Program-made: the position numbers and the translations under genes
Assembly (NCBI GenBank): GCA_037693485.1
Contig: CM075344.1
Coordinates: forward strand, 91,733,001-91,797,000
From: Kitagawia praeruptora
Taxonomy: Eukaryota > Streptophyta > Magnoliopsida > Apiales > Apiaceae
Direction: 5' to 3'
Length of the DNA stretch: 64,000 nt
Shown here: one piece after another, positions 41,955 to 53,965 of the stretch
Layout of the letters: each line of letters starts with the position of its first letter
Position numbering within the stretch: position 1 is the first letter of the stretch
Notes under the pieces: model-generated
What the model saw: the letters and a program-made list of their open reading frames with translations, nothing else
Database searches by the model: none
What the model was told of the DNA's origin: nothing

Positions 41955-44900
41955 TCAGTAAAGGAGAAGAACAAGGGATGGGTCCTTCCGAACCCACTTC
42001 TGGAATGAAGAACAAGAAAACAACTTCTCTCTAATAAGGCACTTGACCTTAAGACTAAGCACATGCGTCGCTTGTCCTGGGCCTGCATTGTGGATTCTAA
42101 AATTTCGCTCCTTCCATACACTATATATGCATGTTATTAAGTACACGCCTGCAATAACCTTCTTCTGCTCTGACAGGGAGGTTCGAAAGAAGTCACCCTG
42201 CTGCCACCTTACCCAGTCATCATTAAGCCGGAATGGCACCACCTTACTTAGGAGGTTGAAGTACGGACAAGTAGTAAACAAATGGCCTATAGACTCCCTG
42301 TCTGTGTTGCATAAGACACACATTGGATCAACCCTCATGCCAAATGTTATCATACGGTCTTTTGTAAGAAGTCTATTCTTGATAGCTAGCCACGAAATGA
42401 AGGAACATTTCGGAATGTTGAAAGAGCTCCAAACCAGGCCAGCCCAATCGACCCCCTGCCCAGAATCACGAATGGATGCCCAAATTGATGACAGTTTAAT
42501 CATGTTTGGCTGAAGTCCATCCCAAGTGATCTTATCATATCTATGGACTTGAGTTTGAGATGCCCTTCTTCTAACCTCCCATACATCCATGTGATTTAAA
42601 TTTGGAAGCCTCCAAGCCCCATTCTGCTGGTAAGAGTTGATAAGAGCCATACTAGTCGATTCTGCATTCGAAATCACCGAGGGAGAAATGAGAGCTAAAG
42701 GCTTCTTGTTGGCCCAAGGGTCATGCCAAAAGAAAAACCCAGATGCAACTCCAACATTGTATGTAACATAAGACAGAGCTTGAGATCTAGCATTAAAAAA
42801 TTTCCTAGCAATCCAGCAACATCTATAAGGCATTGCTGCTGTCCATAACGCTTTCCTTCGAAGAAGAACTTTGTGGAACCAGGCTGTCCAGAGAGAATCA
42901 GAGTTGGGTTGGAGCAAGCGCCATAGCTGATGCAGAATAGCAGCTTGGTTCCATTCAAATACATTTTTAATCCCCAACCTACCCTCTACTTTAGGCTTAC
43001 AGCAATCCTCCCATTTTACTTTGTAATGGCATTTTCCCGAGTCCTTGTAGAAACCCCCCCAAAGAAACTTGAAGAACAAGCTATTAATCTTCTTAAGGAC
43101 AGCCTTTGGAAGAAAGATATAAATACTCCAGTAGCCAACAATACTAGCCATTACTGCTTTAATAAGCAACAGACGACCAGCAAAGTTGAGAAAATGAGCC
43201 ATCCAGCTTTCAATCCGTCTGCACAATTTAGCTACCAAGGCAGTGCATTCCCTGCTATTAAGTTTACCAGTTATGAGAGGCAAACCCAAGTAGGATATAG
43301 GGAGATTACCTTTTTGAAAACCAGTCACCTCTAAGATGTCCTCAACAGTATTAGAACCCACATTAGCGAAGAAACATAAAGACTTATCACGATTAGGTAT
43401 CAAATTTGAGTACCTAGAGAAGCTGTTAACCCCATCCATCAGCTTAGCGACAGAGTTGGAATTTCCATGACTAAAGAGGAAGACATCATCCGCAAAAATG
43501 ATGTGGTGCAGGTTTACCTCCTTGGTTCTCCAATGGAACTTAAAATCTGTGCCATCAACTGATTTATTTAAACATGCAGTAAACACTTCCATTGCCATTA
43601 CAAAAAGGTAAGGCGACAAAGGGTCGCCCTGCCTCAAACTCGATTCCCCTTTGAAGAAACCCTCCAAGCTTCCATTGAGTTTCACTGAGAACATGGTGGA
43701 AGTGATACATACCCTGATCCAGTCAACAAATTTGGGGGGAAACCCCATCCTTTCCAGCACCAAAAAATAAAGCTCCAATTAAGTGAGTCGAACGCTTTGT
43801 GGATATCTAACTTTATAGCACACCTCGACTGACCATCATTGCGATTATAACCTTTGCAAAGAGCCTGAGCTAAGAAAATATTGTCCCCAATGGACCTCCC
43901 AGCTACAAAAGCCGATTGATGCTGAGAGATCAGAGAAGGCATGACAGACTTAAGTCTACGAGCTAACATTTTAGAGATGCACTTGTAGATGACATTGCAA
44001 CAGGATATAGGGCGGAAGTGATGCATTTGGGAGGGGTTATCCTGTTTTGGGACCAGACAGATGGAAGCCGCATTTACAATCCTAGGCATGTCCAGAGAGT
44101 TAAAGAAGTAGAGAATACCTCTCATTACATCAGCCCCCACAATATGCCAGGTGGCTAAAAAGAACTCCACCGTAAACCCATCCGGACCTGGGCTTTTGTT
44201 TTTTGCCATTCTTTTCAAAGTGTTGAAAACATCAACTTCCCCAAAGGGATTGCTCAGAATAGTAGCCTGATGCTCAGAGAGAGAAGGCAGTTCAATGTTC
44301 TGAGGGAAAGGCACCACCTCACCCCGATAGCCTAGCAAATTTTTATAATAATCAACCGCCACCCTAGCCATGTCCTTGTGCTCCGTAACTACCTCTCCAT
44401 CTTGATTTATTAGAGATATCACTTTATTGACATTCCTCCGGCTTCTACATGCATTAAAAAAATACTTATTATTGTTATCCCCCTTTTTAACCAATTCACC
44501 CTTGACTTCTGTTTCAGGAAACATTCCTCCATGCGAAGGGCCTTAGAATATTCCTCCATAAGCTTAGACTCTTCCTCAAACTGATCAGGGGATGGAATTG
44601 ATGGGAGCCCATTCTGAAACTGCACTAATGCATTACGAGAGTCCACAACCTTCAGCTGAAGGTTACCAACAGACCTGTTCAGACCCTTAAGCATAACCTT
44701 GGTGCGCTTGAGCTTTGTAGTAAGGACAAACCAAGGGTCCCCAGTGACTGAATCAGCCCAAGCTTGTTCCACCCCTGGGAGAAAATCAGGGTTATCAATT
44801 AGATAATTAAAGAACTGGAAGGGTTTAGATACCTTAGGACGATCAATCCCCAACGAAGTAAAAGCTGGGCAGTGGTCGGAGAGACCTCTAGGCAAGAAAT

Positions 44901-45549
44901 CAGTAAAAGAGCACGGGAACAAGTTGTGCCATTCCGCATTAACCAGTACCCGATCTAGTTTCCTGAACTTTGGATTATGGATGTTACAATCCCACCATGT
45001 CATAAGGTTCCCAACACTACGAAGATCAGTGATGCCCAGGGTTAGGATAAAATCTTTAAAATCTATCATATCACTAGTCCAATTGCAATTTCCCCCTTGC
45101 TTCTCCTCAAGACGGAGACACGTGTTGAAATCCCCACTAATCACCCATGCCTCATTGACGAGGCTTCTGGAGACACTAGCTAGATCCGACCACAAGCTTC
45201 TTCTCTCTACATCACCATTAAAAGCATAAACAAACGAGGCAACAAAGCTAAGATTCGATGGGATAGAGGAGATCAGGCAAGTAATATGCTGTGCTGAAGA
45301 AGTCATAACCGTGACTTTCCAAAAATCGGGGTTCCACCCAAGCCATATTCGGCCACCCGAATGGTGCTCATAATTAAAACACCATTTAAAACGCGGGCTA
45401 ATCTCCTTAAAGATAATCTTAGCAACGTCCTTTTGCACATGAGTTTCCAAAATGCTAATCGAGGATAACTTCTTTGACAAAATGAAGTCCTTGACAAAAT
45501 CAACTTTATTGTTAAGGCCACGGACATTGTAAGAACAAAAAACAGTCAT
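41955..45549 (-). pseudogene. LINE ORF2 (endonuclease, RT, zf-RVT), two frameshifts
   Basis: The ATG at 45549 (MTVFCSYNVRGLNNKVDFVK) lies 10 nt after the ORF1 stop. The endonuclease has NVRGLN, ETH, SGDFNTCL and LSDHC. RT carries GPDGFTVEFF, DIHKAFDSLNWSFIF, SLRQGDPLSPYLFVM and the catalytic IIFADDVFLFSHGN, intact here unlike the copy at 22110. zf-RVT: FNIPKCSFISWLAIKNRLLT, CVLCNTDRESIGHLF. The end is KDPSLVLLLY with stop at 41955. Frameshifts near 44490 (after SRVNWLK) and near 43770 (after NWSFIF) break the frame into three blocks (45549-44419, 44524-43682, 43778-41955). Close relatives of this copy are the likely source of RT for classes B and C. Confidence 0.9.
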
Positions 45550-48500
45550 TGAAACTGAGCTAAGATCTCGAAGGAGGGCCCCCAGACCCCCACTTCGCCC
45601 TCTTGATTCCCTTAGACACACCTCTCTTTTTATTCTGCTTACGATCAACCTCATCTACCACCACATTTCTGAAACTCTGTGGTGACGGGGTGCCCGCCGA
45701 AAGACTAGGGGATGCAACAGGTTTCCTTTTATTCTTCACCTCCGTCCAGACCTCACCTTCCTCAACCACCTGTTTCTGACAAGTACCAAGAGGGGTTGAC
45801 GACTCCGCCCCATCAGTAGCTCCCATCTTCTTTACATCCGTATTCACCTCCGTATTCACACCATGTTTCAGCCCTTTAGAGGTAACCCCATTTTCACAAC
45901 CAGAATCCAGCTGGACTTCTTTCCCCTTAGAACCAATCTTGTCCCCTTCCTCCCTTTTCTCACCACCAGAATTCACAGGATGATCCTTCCTAATCTCACC
46001 ATTCGCCACCTTAGAATGAGACTTTTGAGTCCATTCCTTAATAGCCACAGGACAGACATTAAGAACATGACCCAAGGATTTGCAGTGAGTGCAAAACAAA
46101 GGCTTGTTGAAATACGAGACTTTCACCTCCACTGTAGACTTATCAATATCAACCACAGGGATAGTGGTAGGTAGCGGGTCACCCACCTTGTATTGGACGC
46201 ACATCTTAGCAAAAGGCAAAATTTCAAGTTCAGAGTTGAAATCCAAGTTGCGTGTACTCTCATGAGAGTCTTCCGTTCTCTCTAGAAACCCTCTTAGCCG
46301 CCACCTATTTTCAGCCAAATCTTCACCTTTTTTCATCAGATCTATACTTTTAATCCTCACAAATTCATATCCCCCTTCTAATCTTCCACCTATACACCAT
46401 ATTTCTTATATATATACTATCTTGTATTTTTTAATGGTTTTGTTTTCTGAGTTTTCTTTTCTTGTTCGAGGTTTGGTGAGGTCTTGGAAGTTCGGTTATG
46501 CGGATCTGGAGAATGGACTAGTTGTGTTCCATTCTTCTCTGAGAAATAGCATCACTCTCGGAGTGGTTTATGCTATGGAGGCCTTGGGAGATGGCTTGAT
46601 CTGCGACCGGAATGGATTCGATCTTTTATCGCCTACTTCGTGTGAAGATGTGAAAGTTGTTCCTCATTCGGAGTTTCTAAGTTGTGGCATAGTTGGGATT
46701 GTGGTTTCACCCATCTCTCGGTATTTGAATGCGGATGTCCTGGAGGGGGTTGGATACCTTTATGTGGTTGGTAAAGGTCTGGGTTCTTTGCTTGGAGTTG
46801 GGAGCTTAAGGAATTGTTTTAATATTGCTTTGGAAAACAGAATGGAGGTGCATAATGGTCACCATCTGTTTGTTAAAATGACTATGAGAATTTTGAATTC
46901 TTCGTTAGCAGATGAGGGGTTGTTTGTGAAACCTTTGGGTTTAGCTTTAACATCTTATGTTGACAAAGCTGCTTACCGATGTGATTCGTCAATGTTTTCA
47001 GTTCCTGATTTTGGGAATGAGTCTCTTCTCATTTCTGCGACTCTCTTGGAGATTCCTAATTGTGGTTTGGATGGGGTCCTGGTACCAACTAGTATTCTCT
47101 ATGTATCTGTACTGTGTACAGACACTTCGATTGTTGTTTCTTGCGACTGCTCTCGGGAAGAGGTACTTGCGAAACAAAAGAACAGGTTAAGATATCTATC
47201 TATTGATGAAGCAGATCTGGGTTATTTGCTTGGAACTTGGAGTTTAGAGAGCCGCTGTATGGGTCTTATAGCTGCAGCGAATCTGGGGGTTTTTTTATGG
47301 ATGTTTGACTCTGGGGGTTATGAACACTAGCCAGATGTTTGATGTAAGTTCTAAGGAAGTGAATGAAGTCCATGGTGATGTAACTACGGAAGTTGTCACT
47401 AACATGGAGTTTAATGCTGCTCAAACTTCTAAGGTTAGGGGTTTGCGTTTGGTTGGGTGTTTTCTTGATGCCCAGCCTATGTTTGATATTATGTCGCAAC
47501 AAGTTTCACTTCCATTGAGCTTGGGGTGAGTTTGACGAGACCTCTGTTGACCTATAGATATAGTTTACAAAACCTTTTCAAGGTTATGGGGATTTGTATT
47601 GAGTTTACTACTGGAAAACAAATGCCTTCTAGCGGTGGTGCAGATTGGTTCTACAATAGTATCAATGGTTGGGAAGGTGATGTCAAGTTGTATGTTGCAA
47701 ACCTCAGCGCTTGGTCTGGTTTCTTTGAAATTTCTTATGAGGGGGGTGATTACTTCAAGCCTCTGAACAACAGTCTTAAGAATCATGGTTCGGGCTTTGT
47801 AAAGGCAAGGGGGCTAGTATTCGGCCATTTTGGAAATGATCAATTGGAATTTAAGCTATTGGCTTGTTTGAGGAATGTTATTCTCTACATTAAGGATGCA
47901 TATGAGGTGCTCGGTATTAAATCGATTCAGTCCAATGAAGTTTTTTCTTCAACTATTGCCGCTAAAGGTCGAGGTATATTTCTGATTCAGATGGGAATTT
48001 TTATGAGATTTGATAAACTGGGTATGTTTTATTCAGTGGAAACAAATGCTTTATTTCGCCACTATTGGAGACTGTGTTATATGCTTAATCGTGAGCGTGC
48101 TGTTAAGACTCAATGGTTCTTGCAGTTTGTTGGCTTGTCCCAAGTGACTTCTTATAGTTGTGAAAACTCTATGTTTGATGGAGTAAATACTAATGTTCAT
48201 TGGGTTTGTCATGATGACTGTGTCACTGTCTGCTGGGGATGCTTAAGCTTGACCAGTAGGTGGAGAGATTTTGACATGGTGTACTGGAATACAACGAAAG
48301 TGGCCAGAGCTGTTGACTTAACTTGGTTTAGGTTTCTTGAAATGCAGGGGAGATTTAGTTGGCAGATTGTGCGACTCAAGGAAGAAGGGGGTTTTTATGC
48401 AGAGGTGAAAGTTTGCAGGTCAACTAGTACCTTACCAGATGAAGTGACTTTTTTTTTTTTTTTTTTGCTAATTAAAATTTTATACCCCAAGGAACAACTG

Positions 48501-49539
48501 ATACAAATCTAGGGGCATACCCCACGAAATCAACATCCAAACATTACTACAGCATTAACACTGAACAGTCAACATAAAACTAAAAAGCATAAAACCTAGA
48601 TTACATCGCCAACAAAGAATATGCAACTGGCAGTACCCAGTTTGTCCTCGCGCGCGAGACCTCCATTCTCAAAATCCTCATCTGCGAACACCTCCCCATA
48701 GCTGGGCCGACCCACTTCATATAGTTCCCTTTATCAATCTTCACTGCATCATCTATGTTCAAGTCTACAGCCTTGTTGTGGCCATTAGCCATACATAGGA
48801 TTGCCCTAATAAGACAATTGTAATCCATCGAGACATGACATAGAGCATTAATGCCCATCATTCCCCATTTTTTTTATCACAAACGCAGTCCACAAGGCCA
48901 CAGACTCGAAAGATGGTAGCAACTAACCATCTGCTTGCATTTTCATAACTGCATCCCATATTGTTTGCAATTCCCCTACCAGAATTGACCCCCGCAATAG
49001 AATTTATCCTCCAAGCTTGAGTAACACCACTCACTTTCCAGAAAGAGGTCAAGGTCATTCCCTTCACAAGAATCCTGCAAGCTGAAACAAGACGCTTCCC
49101 AGCCCGTTTTAAGGACCACATTCTACCATCATGGAGCCCAGCAATGACGTACCTAGCCCAGCAACCAACACCTCTCCCATCCATCTCTATAACAACATGT
49201 TTCACAATACATCTGCCAGTGAAATTGCCATCATGATGAATCCCCGAAACAGGGTCAGCAACAAGCAGGTCAAAAAATAAACCCGATCGTTTAAAAAACC
49301 AAGTACAACCTCTATAGGAACGATGACATAGAATATCACCATGGCATGACTCAGTGTCCTTCAAAATCATCCTTGAAGATGTACAGACCTCAAGAAAGCC
49401 CATCATTCCAGCATAGAGAAAAGTATGCTCAACATAATCAGCAACAACTCTAACAACCAAATCAGACACTTGAGATGTCTTAGCCATAACTATTTGACAA
49501 CCATACGAATGGCAATTCCTATTCAGAAAAAAACCATAC

Positions 49540-50415
49540 GATGTGCTTATGTTTTTGTGGGTGCCAGCATATTTGGCTACAAGATGCAGTTGATGCAAAA
49601 TTATTCTCATGGTGTCAGAGGGATCTGCGCAGCGAGGGTCAGAAATAGCCTTGCAGGTGGCTGCGAGTTCAGAATGGGTATTGCTGACACAATGCACTTC
49701 ATTTCGAGTGTTGTTGCGCTGTTTTGTTATGTTATGAGACTAGGAGGTCTTAAAATGATGGGACTTTCTCACGTGTGGGTGGACGGTTCCACATTGGTTT
49801 TTATGTGGAATGGGCCGGAAAGAGAGCTGATCTGGGCTTATCTAAAGGATGGAGTTGTTGTGACTTCTATGAATGAGAGGTGGTGGGACATATGCGGATG
49901 GGAAGGAGGTATGAACAAAGGTGAAATGACGGGCACCATTACTTTGTGTCACTTCGTCAAGCTACTGCACTTCCTTAGTACTTGCATGAGGTTAAATTCA
50001 GGATTTTGGAGTTCGAATGTTCTGGCCCAAAATGGATTCACAGATGCTAAGCCCTCCGTAAGTGGTAGCTTTTCTTTCAGCTATTGTGGGGGTGGTGACC
50101 TGGACAAGTCCAACCAGGTTTTTTCAAAGTGGGTTTGTGGATGTGGCCTACCGGATGTGTATGGCATGGTCATCATGGTGGTATTGTTTTATATGGAGGA
50201 AAAGGCCACTCTGCTTGCTGTGCTTGCTGCGCCTGATGTTTGTGGGAGAGATGCAATGTAGTACAGGAAGTGGACTGTTCTTGCTGCTCGCATGAACAAA
50301 ATGTTATCCGGGATGTCAATCCTGTGCTCTCACTTGCGCCAATTCATGGTGCATTATCTGCTGATTATCATTAATATGGGCTTTGTGAGACATGTGCCTA
50401 GTCTCATTTTAAGTT
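49540..50415 (+). pseudogene. Class C protein C-terminal part, amber stop
   Basis: Open frame CAYVFVGASIFGYKMQLMQN ... AAPDVCGRDAM to TAG at 50259-50261. The same frame then continues YRKWTVLAARMNKMLSGMS to FMVHYLLIIINMGFVRHVPS and the natural stop near 50415. The C-terminal block is nearly the same as in 36871-38118. The N-terminal half was lost by 5' truncation. Confidence 0.7.
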
Positions 50416-50455
50416 AGCTTAAGGCGCTAGAATAATCTTTAACTTAATTTTGTTG

Positions 50456-52438
50456 TTTTTTTTTTTTGCTAATTAAAATTTATACCTAAAAGGGAACCAC
50501 TAAAAACACTTCTAGGGGCATACCCCGCGAGTCAACATCCCAACAATACAAGCCTAAATGACCTTACATCATTTGACATTCAACAGAATCCAAACAAACC
50601 ATAACAAAACAGAATATAACATAACGACTAAGCCATCTAGTTAAGTCTTATGAGAATGGCCTCCTCTGCCAGCTCTCCATCGCTTGATCTCTGATTTCTT
50701 CAGGCGAACCTTGCCCCTTCCTTGCACATCTTTCACTAAGATTCCAGGCTGAACACCAGTAGCGATATCCTTCATTGGAGAAGCCTCTTCTCCAAGTATA
50801 GGTGCCACAATTTCCTCAACATTGTCGACCTTTGAAGATACCTTTCCTTTATCCTGGCCCTGAATACCCGGATCCCCTGTATCCCCTGTTGTAACTTCCT
50901 CCTGGATAATACCCAAACCATTACTTTGAATAAAATTCTGCAGCTGAATGACCTTGCTAATCAACCTCCCAAGCTCTTTGGTCGTCCTATAGTAGAACCT
51001 GCCAGCCCCATCTGTGAGCGGTTCCAGCTCACTTAAAGGAACAAATTCTTTGACGATGGGAATTTGGAAACCCCCAGCCTCAATGTGTTGTTTAAGCTTC
51101 TCAATATAGAACAGCGTCTCAATAATGAGCTCTCGAATACCATCTTTGTACTCAATAGAATTAATCTCCTGGATAAGAGAGCTCCTATCTAAAATTTCCT
51201 CATTCGACCCCTTAACAACAAATGTTACCACATTTTTAGGCCTAACCAGGCCTGCGTCAACTACAGAATCATTCTCACCATGGATGTCCCTAGTTCCTCC
51301 AATACCAGGGATTTGACCCTTCGTGTCAACAGAATTCTTCCTCATGTTATTTTCAGCATTTTCCACCACATGCGAATCAACAACATCATCCATTAGATCC
51401 ATATCATTGGCCACTACCTCCCTCTTATTTTCACCCTTCAAGGGTTCCATAGATATCCCTTTACTAGTGAGTTCAGAATAAGTATCCAGGTCTGTTTTAC
51501 TCATATCATGAATAGCATCCTTTGAATCAGACACCTTAGAAAGGGCCTCGTTATCACATGGGATAGATTCATCAATACTGCAATAAGGGTAAGCGAGATT
51601 ACCTTTAATCCCCTGTGCCCTACAGGAGCTAGGAGCCCTTGAAGCAATCCCAGATTTGCATATCAAGATCGATGTCCTCTTGTTACTAGCCTTTCTCCTT
51701 TTCCCCAAATCTCCACCAATACCATCATCAGCAGGCCTCTTTAAGGAATCCTCATTAAAAAGAGGTCTAGAAGAATCTCCAGGCCGAATCAATTGGCCAT
51801 GACTTGAAGTTTTAAGATTCCGCTTTGCATCCACCAACCCTTTGTTGGGTTGAACCCTACAAGAAGGAATAAAGGAAACCAAATTTTCCGCAAAGGACAC
51901 TTTCTTCGTGATCAGAGTCGATGACAACCCCTGATGATGTTCCGACTCTGTCCCTTCCCGACTCAGGTGGATGGAGTTTCTGGTTCTCATGGCAACCCCC
52001 GAAGCAGGCCCCACCAACAAACCCTTCTTACCAACCTCCTTATCCAGTTTCACCCTCAATTGGGATCCCTGGGCAACATTCACTCGATTCCCCCGCTCCG
52101 ATGGTATCAAAGTCACAAAATTCTTCGCGAAAGAAACCTTCTTCGGACTCGGGCTTAGAGCCAGCCCCTCCCGAGCTTGCGTCTCATACTTGCAGTCATC
52201 GACCCTATCAGTGTTACCCACAAAGGGGCAAACACTCGATCCCTCAGAATCCAACAACGAGTCATCAAGAAAGGAAACCCTTTTTCGAGACATTAGAGCG
52301 AACAAAGAAGAGAAATTTAGGTGAGAGAAAAGAAAGAGATGATTTCAGGAAGGTTGATTTAGATCTAGTGGAGAAATTGTTTAGGTTTTTTAGAGAGAGA
52401 AAGAAGAGAGAAGCTAGAGAGAAAAACCGACTCTCATT
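50456..52438 (-). mobile_element. Class B passenger, full length, top of the seven-level nest
   Basis: CTTAATTTTGTTGTT (50443-50457; 52463-52477) is a perfect 15-bp TSD. Poly(T) to 50467, GCTAATTAAAATTTATACC and GGGGCATACCCCGCG mark the 3' end. The 5' start CCGACTCTCATT is at about 52427-52438, with a 24-nt filler (52439-52462) between it and the TSD. The perfect TSD and intact ORF mark it as one of the youngest insertions. Confidence 0.95.
50641..52305 (-). CDS. Class B protein, intact ORF of 554 codons
   Basis: The likely start is the second ATG (MSRKRVSFLDDSLLD, four codons in), matching the start at 38143. Modules: RKRVSF, SPKKVSFAKNFVTLIPSERG and TKKVSFAENLVSFIPSCRVQ. Basic Ser/Arg motifs follow (SGVAMRTRNSIH; SGIASRAPSSCR) with GKRRKASNKRTS, a possible nuclear signal. 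After an acidic middle the helical part reads DGIRELIIETLFYIEKLKQH, VKEFVPLSELEPLTDGAGRF, TTKELGRLISKVIQLQNFIQ, and the protein ends KVRLKKSEIKRWRAGRGGHS plus HKT. Three RVxF sites spaced about 45-75 residues fit a PP1-docking scaffold, by inference only. No enzyme motif is seen. Confidence 0.85.
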   Translation of the reverse strand: MFALMSRKRVSFLDDSLLDSEGSSVCPFVGNTDRVDDCKYETQAREGLALSPSPKKVSFAKNFVTLIPSERGNRVNVAQGSQLRVKLDKEVGKKGLLVGPASGVAMRTRNSIHLSREGTESEHHQGLSSTLITKKVSFAENLVSFIPSCRVQPNKGLVDAKRNLKTSSHGQLIRPGDSSRPLFNEDSLKRPADDGIGGDLGKRRKASNKRTSILICKSGIASRAPSSCRAQGIKGNLAYPYCSIDESIPCDNEALSKVSDSKDAIHDMSKTDLDTYSELTSKGISMEPLKGENKREVVANDMDLMDDVVDSHVVENAENNMRKNSVDTKGQIPGIGGTRDIHGENDSVVDAGLVRPKNVVTFVVKGSNEEILDRSSLIQEINSIEYKDGIRELIIETLFYIEKLKQHIEAGGFQIPIVKEFVPLSELEPLTDGAGRFYYRTTKELGRLISKVIQLQNFIQSNGLGIIQEEVTTGDTGDPGIQGQDKGKVSSKVDNVEEIVAPILGEEASPMKDIATGVQPGILVKDVQGRGKVRLKKSEIKRWRAGRGGHSHKT

Positions 52439-53876
52439 TCTATACCGTTAGAGGCCTTAACACTTAATTTTGTTGTTATGTTGACAGTAAGGTGACTTAC
52501 TGTTGTTATGACTTTTGTTATGTTTGTTTGTTGATTTCGCGGGGTATGCCCCTAGATTTGTACCAGTTGTTCCTTTTTTGGTATAAAATTTTAATTAGCA
52601 AAAAAAAAAAACCAGAAGTCCTGTACCCCTCAAAGGAGTTTAGCAAATCGAGTCTAGCAACCAAAGAGTATAACTTCAAGGCTGAGTAACTAGATTTCAA
52701 CATCTTAGTATCCGCGTTGCCCAAATTATCAATTCGCAATTGAAAACCCTCATCAGAATAAGTACATAACACAGCAACATCAACGAAATCTCGAACCCGC
52801 ATAACCGATTCCATTATATCACCCATAGTCTTACGACTCTTCACGATTAATTCTATGCTAACAGGCAGTAGCATAATCAAACCGAAGGTTTGATTCTCAG
52901 TTCCAAACACAGCATACCAGGTTGTGTCAAACATAAAACCAAGTTTAAATGCATCCTTTCGAAGACCGTCCTGCCTCCATATCAACTTGGAAACACAAGT
53001 AACACGGAAACAAAGGCCGCAGCTACCCGTTTTGAATGAAACAACTTCACCAGTTTTGTCTCCATAACCCACATGGGCCACACCATTCATGAGGATAAAG
53101 AATCTCCCATCAGTGAAGACCTATATCCCAACAATAAATCCGCTCAGAAAAACAGACTCAACAACCATAATGGCACCTATGTCTCCTGCATCTTGGAGGC
53201 CAAAGATCCAACTATTGAACTGCACATTATCCAATAGGGAGACAAACACTTGGTGCTTGAAACACCCTATGGTCATTTCCATTCCTGCAAATATCGCCAA
53301 TATTCGAACAAGTAAAACATCAAACAGAAGATATGCACCCATTTCAGAGACATTGCTCACACCTCCAATCATGGATGTGTCAACCTCCAATACTCTCATT
53401 TGAACCTCATTCATAACTACCAAGAGCTCGAAAAAACCCTTGTAGAAACGAGAGAAATATAGTGAAGACATCACACTACATATCTCGTCCTTACCAAATC
53501 GCAATGGAACATACCAAACCGGAGCTCCCGAAGCATCGTGAGCTAAGATGGGAAAAGGAGATTTAACTCCATCCCTTAAAATCAATGATTCAACCGAATC
53601 ATTCGTCAAACCGATGGTAATAGGAATCAAAGAGAAATTACTCTTCAAAAGAAGAGAGTTCTCCGAAGAACCTACCAAACGGAAACACCAATCAAAAGAG
53701 TACATAACAGAAAGATACTAAATAGATTATAAGAAATATAGGTGTTTAAGGTGAGAGATAAGAAGAAGAAGATGGATTAGTGAAGGTTTTTGGTCAGAAT
53801 TGATGGAAAAAGGCTTAGATTTGGAAAAAATTAGAGGCGGCTAGCTAGGGTTTTTTTAGAGAGAAACGACTCTCAT

Positions 53877-53965
53877 TTATTTTTATTTTTTTTATTTTTT
53901 TTATTTTTTATTTTTTTTATTTTTTTTTCTTTTTTTTTATTTTTTATTTTTATTTTTTTTTTTCT
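53877..53965. repeat. T-rich low-complexity tract between LINE-family 5' end and TSD
   Basis: About 88 bp of T runs interrupted by single A (TTTATTTTTATTTTTTTTAT type) with two C. On the transcript strand it lies just upstream of the RNA start, so it is A-rich. It is not part of the class C consensus 5' end in other copies. Confidence 0.85.

Larger units (their letters stand above)
49540..52605 (+). mobile_element. Class C passenger, 5'-truncated, split by a class B unit
   Basis: Plus-strand class C sequence starts at about 49540, inside the minus class C unit, and ends with GATTTCGCGGGGTATGCCCC, TTTTTTGGTATAAAATTTTAATTAGC-type sequence and poly(A) to 52605. AGAAAAAAACCA (49526) and AAAAAACCAGA (52600) may be a TSD. 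The class B unit 50456-52438 interrupts its 3' UTR. Confidence 0.75.
48601..53705 (-). pseudogene. Class C protein, interrupted, amber stop
   Basis: The ATG at 53705 opens MYSFDWCFRLVGSSENSLLL, related to GSLENLLGNSLLL of the ORF at 57193. The frame runs to TAG 53121 (where the protein at 60180 has R in GMRIF) and continues in frame (FFILMNGVAHVGYGDKTGEV) to 52606. After the nested unit it resumes near 49535 (FFLNRNCHSYGCQIVMAKTS) and reaches 48858, with a last frame at 48861-48601. The N-terminal blocks FILMNGV and PISIGLT/PITIGLT-like segments are shared with 58873-60180. Function unknown. Confidence 0.65.
48449..53964 (-). mobile_element. Class C passenger nested in class C, with T-rich 5' filler
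   Basis: TGAAGTGACTT lies at 48438-48448 and at 53966-53976 (TSD). Poly(T) to 48466, GCTAATTAAAATTTTATACC and GGGGCATACCCCACG mark the 3' end. The 5' start CGACTCTCATT is near 53866-53876, followed by about 88 bp of T-rich filler. The unit is split by the plus class C unit 49540-52605. Confidence 0.85.
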
